Shown: one piece after another, positions 6,076 through 7,097 of the stretch
How positions within the stretch are numbered: position 1 is the stretch's first letter
Layout of the letters: each line of letters begins with the position of its first letter
From: Desulfurococcales archaeon
Lineage (GTDB): Archaea > Thermoproteota > Thermoprotei_A > Sulfolobales > Acidilobaceae
Direction of reading: 5' to 3'
Assembly: GCA_027012045.1 (NCBI GenBank)
Contig: JALUZI010000157.1
Span: forward strand, 1-7,097
Length of the DNA stretch: 7,097 bases
Made by a program: the position numbers and the translations under genes
Notes under the pieces: model-generated
Told to the model about the DNA's origin: nothing
Database searches by the model: none
What the model saw: the letters and a program-made list of their open reading frames with translations, nothing else

Positions 6076-6966
6076 TTAAGAGTTGGATAGGTGTTCGTGG
6101 AGTCCCTTGGCTATTACGATCATTATCTTCTCCATTAGAGGGTCATATCTCATCGAGTACTCCCATGCCTTACGTACACTCTCTGATTCCTCTATCATGT
6201 TAGCCAGCATTTTCTCCGGGGTTGTAGATCCCTTCTCGACGGCTTTTCTCGCGGTCTTAATCCATTCATCTAGCTGGCTCCTAGCAGTGGAGAATACTTC
6301 CCCGGCGTCGTGTACCCCGTAGTGGGGCATTGCTACTACCTGGGGCTCTAGATTTGCCTGTTTCTCGAGGCTCTCTAAGTATAGGTCCAGTTTTAACGGG
6401 TAGGTTAGTGCTGGTATGTACACGCTCGTGTTCCCGACGGGCATGAACATTCCTATGCTACTGCCTGGAAATAGGATTGACATGTCCTCGGCGAAGAGGC
6501 TCATGTGGTGGCTTGCATGGCCGGGCGTGTGGATAGCTTTCAATCCCTCTGCTACTTTTACACCGTCGGAAACCTTCACTACGGACTCCTCAGGAACGCC
6601 TGTGGGGACTCCGAATATGTGGGCTAGCCATCCCAGCACCTCACTCGAGGCACTCCACAGTTTAGACGGGTTCACCAGGTGAGGCGCCCCCCTCGGGTGG
6701 ACTAGAAACTTGACGTTGCTCCAAGCCATGTGTACGCTTCCAGCTCCACCAGCATGATCCAAGTGCACGTGTGTAAGGAATACTTTTGCCGGTTCAACGC
6801 CATAGCTCATTAATCCAGCCAGCAGTGTTTTACTCGTGGACTCCGGCCCCGTGTCGACCATTATCCACCCGTCATCTGTTTTCAACGCGTATACCATGAG
6901 GCTACTCTTCAAGCCTATAGGGTCTAGAGGTATTTGCACGAAAATGTCTGTGTCGAGGTATACCAA
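6076..6966 (-). CDS. Metallo-beta-lactamase-fold hydrolase with altered metal site
   Basis: Cytoplasmic MBL-fold protein of 296 residues; substrate unknown. Seen: VDTG (37-40) in the early strand, the metal motif THVHLDHAGG (65-74) with His66, His68, Asp70 and His71, a third-site His150 in TPGHASHH (147-154), and a late His215 in PHYG (214-217). At the place where the family normally has GD (the Asp bridging both metals), this protein reads FPGSS (166-170), so Ser169 replaces Asp; the codons GGC AGT AGC are clear. The C-terminal 70 residues look helical. The TTG start (6966-6964) is accepted because GGTGA sits 6 bases before it and an in-frame TGA overlapping that site excludes anything much longer. 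It heads a minus-strand group with the exported-protein gene. Lactonase, thioesterase or other hydrolase roles are all possible; the missing Asp may mean one metal or altered chemistry. Confidence 0.92.
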   Translation of the reverse strand: MVYLDTDIFVQIPLDPIGLKSSLMVYALKTDDGWIMVDTGPESTSKTLLAGLMSYGVEPAKVFLTHVHLDHAGGAGSVHMAWSNVKFLVHPRGAPHLVNPSKLWSASSEVLGWLAHIFGVPTGVPEESVVKVSDGVKVAEGLKAIHTPGHASHHMSLFAEDMSILFPGSSIGMFMPVGNTSVYIPALTYPLKLDLYLESLEKQANLEPQVVAMPHYGVHDAGEVFSTARSQLDEWIKTARKAVEKGSTTPEKMLANMIEESESVRKAWEYSMRYDPLMEKIMIVIAKGLHEHLSNS

Positions 6967-6972
6967 AATGAT

Positions 6973-6977
6973 TCACC
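6973..6977 (-). promoter_or_regulatory. Ribosome binding site for the MBL gene
   Basis: GGTGA on the minus strand, 6 bases before the TTG. Its last three bases form an in-frame stop, so this site fixes the start codon within two codons. Confidence 0.7.
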
Positions 6978-7003
6978 GTTATAATATATTCTGCTCCATA
7001 TGG

Positions 7004-7011
7004 GTTAAATC
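7004..7011 (-). promoter_or_regulatory. Candidate TATA box for the MBL gene
   Basis: GATTTAAC on the minus strand, centred about 42 bases before the TTG. Transcription would start near 6981 and leave a leader of about 15 bases that just includes GGTGA. A second AT-rich stretch (6981-6990) is too close to the start to leave room for that site, so it fits better as an initiator region. Confidence 0.45.
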
Positions 7012-7019
7012 TTAGCCAC

Positions 7020-7027
7020 CTATACAT
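7020..7027 (+). promoter_or_regulatory. Candidate TATA box for the plus-strand gene at the right edge
   Basis: CTATACAT, centred about 45 bases before the ATG at 7068, which puts the transcription start near 7049 and keeps the GTGGTG ribosome site (7052-7057) in the leader. With the box at 7004-7011 it forms a compact divergent promoter pair. Confidence 0.4.
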
Positions 7028-7067
7028 TATTCCATCGAGAAAATGGATCCCGTGGTGTTAGCCGGGT

Positions 7068-7097
7068 ATGAGTAAGAAGGAGCTCATCGGAGTTATA
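7068..7097 (+). CDS. Start of an unidentified gene, cut by the window edge
   Basis: Ten codons only, reading MSKKELIGVI, with an ATG start. GGTG (7054-7057) lies 10 bases upstream and a TATA-like box about 45 bases upstream. The layout (divergent from the MBL gene, promoter and ribosome site at proper distances) supports a real start. Ten residues are too few to name a product. Confidence 0.45.
   Translation, partial: MSKKELIGVI

Noticed and set aside
7043..7075. Ten-codon ORF (ATG GAT CCC ... TAA) overlapping the start at 7068, possibly a leader peptide
   Set aside because: No convincing ribosome site before it, and the predicted transcription start lies at or after its ATG. Upstream peptides of this kind are not established in crenarchaea.

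Overview
The window looks like chromosomal DNA of a hyperthermophilic crenarchaeon (Thermoproteota), most likely Desulfurococcales-like. The best evidence is a threonyl-tRNA synthetase of the crenarchaeal 'catalysis-only' kind, with no editing domain. Supporting signs are frequent GTG and TTG starts with strong Shine-Dalgarno sequences, TATA-like boxes about 40 bases before starts, heavy AGG/ATA codon use, and surface proteins rich in N-glycosylation sequons. Genus cannot be fixed from the sequence alone.

Plus strand, 15-3378: a tightly overlapping three-gene unit. It holds an ABC-2 type ATPase (15-761), its permease (758-2062) and a membrane-tethered beta-propeller protein (2059-3378). Both junctions are 4-base start/stop overlaps with a Shine-Dalgarno inside the upstream gene, so the three are almost certainly co-transcribed and translationally coupled. 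The likely product is an exporter with a dedicated propeller partner held on the outer face of the membrane. The substrate is unknown.

Plus strand, 3447-5141: thrS (catalytic ThrRS), TTG start, after a 68-base gap.

Minus strand, 6966-5105, converging on thrS: a metallo-beta-lactamase-fold protein (TTG start), then an unrecognised exported protein anchored at both ends (GTG start), then a probable 46-residue single-span membrane protein whose 3' end lies antisense to the last 37 bases of thrS. The middle gene has its own TATA-like box, so it may be transcribed alone as well as by read-through from the MBL gene.

Right edge: a 101-base divergent promoter region separates the MBL gene from the first ten codons of a plus-strand gene that runs off the window.

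Most worth following up: the ABC exporter plus tethered propeller as a possible undescribed surface complex; the small membrane ORF in frame after a stop codon; and the MBL protein, which lacks the metal-bridging aspartate normal for its fold. No RNA genes, CRISPR arrays or mobile elements were seen.
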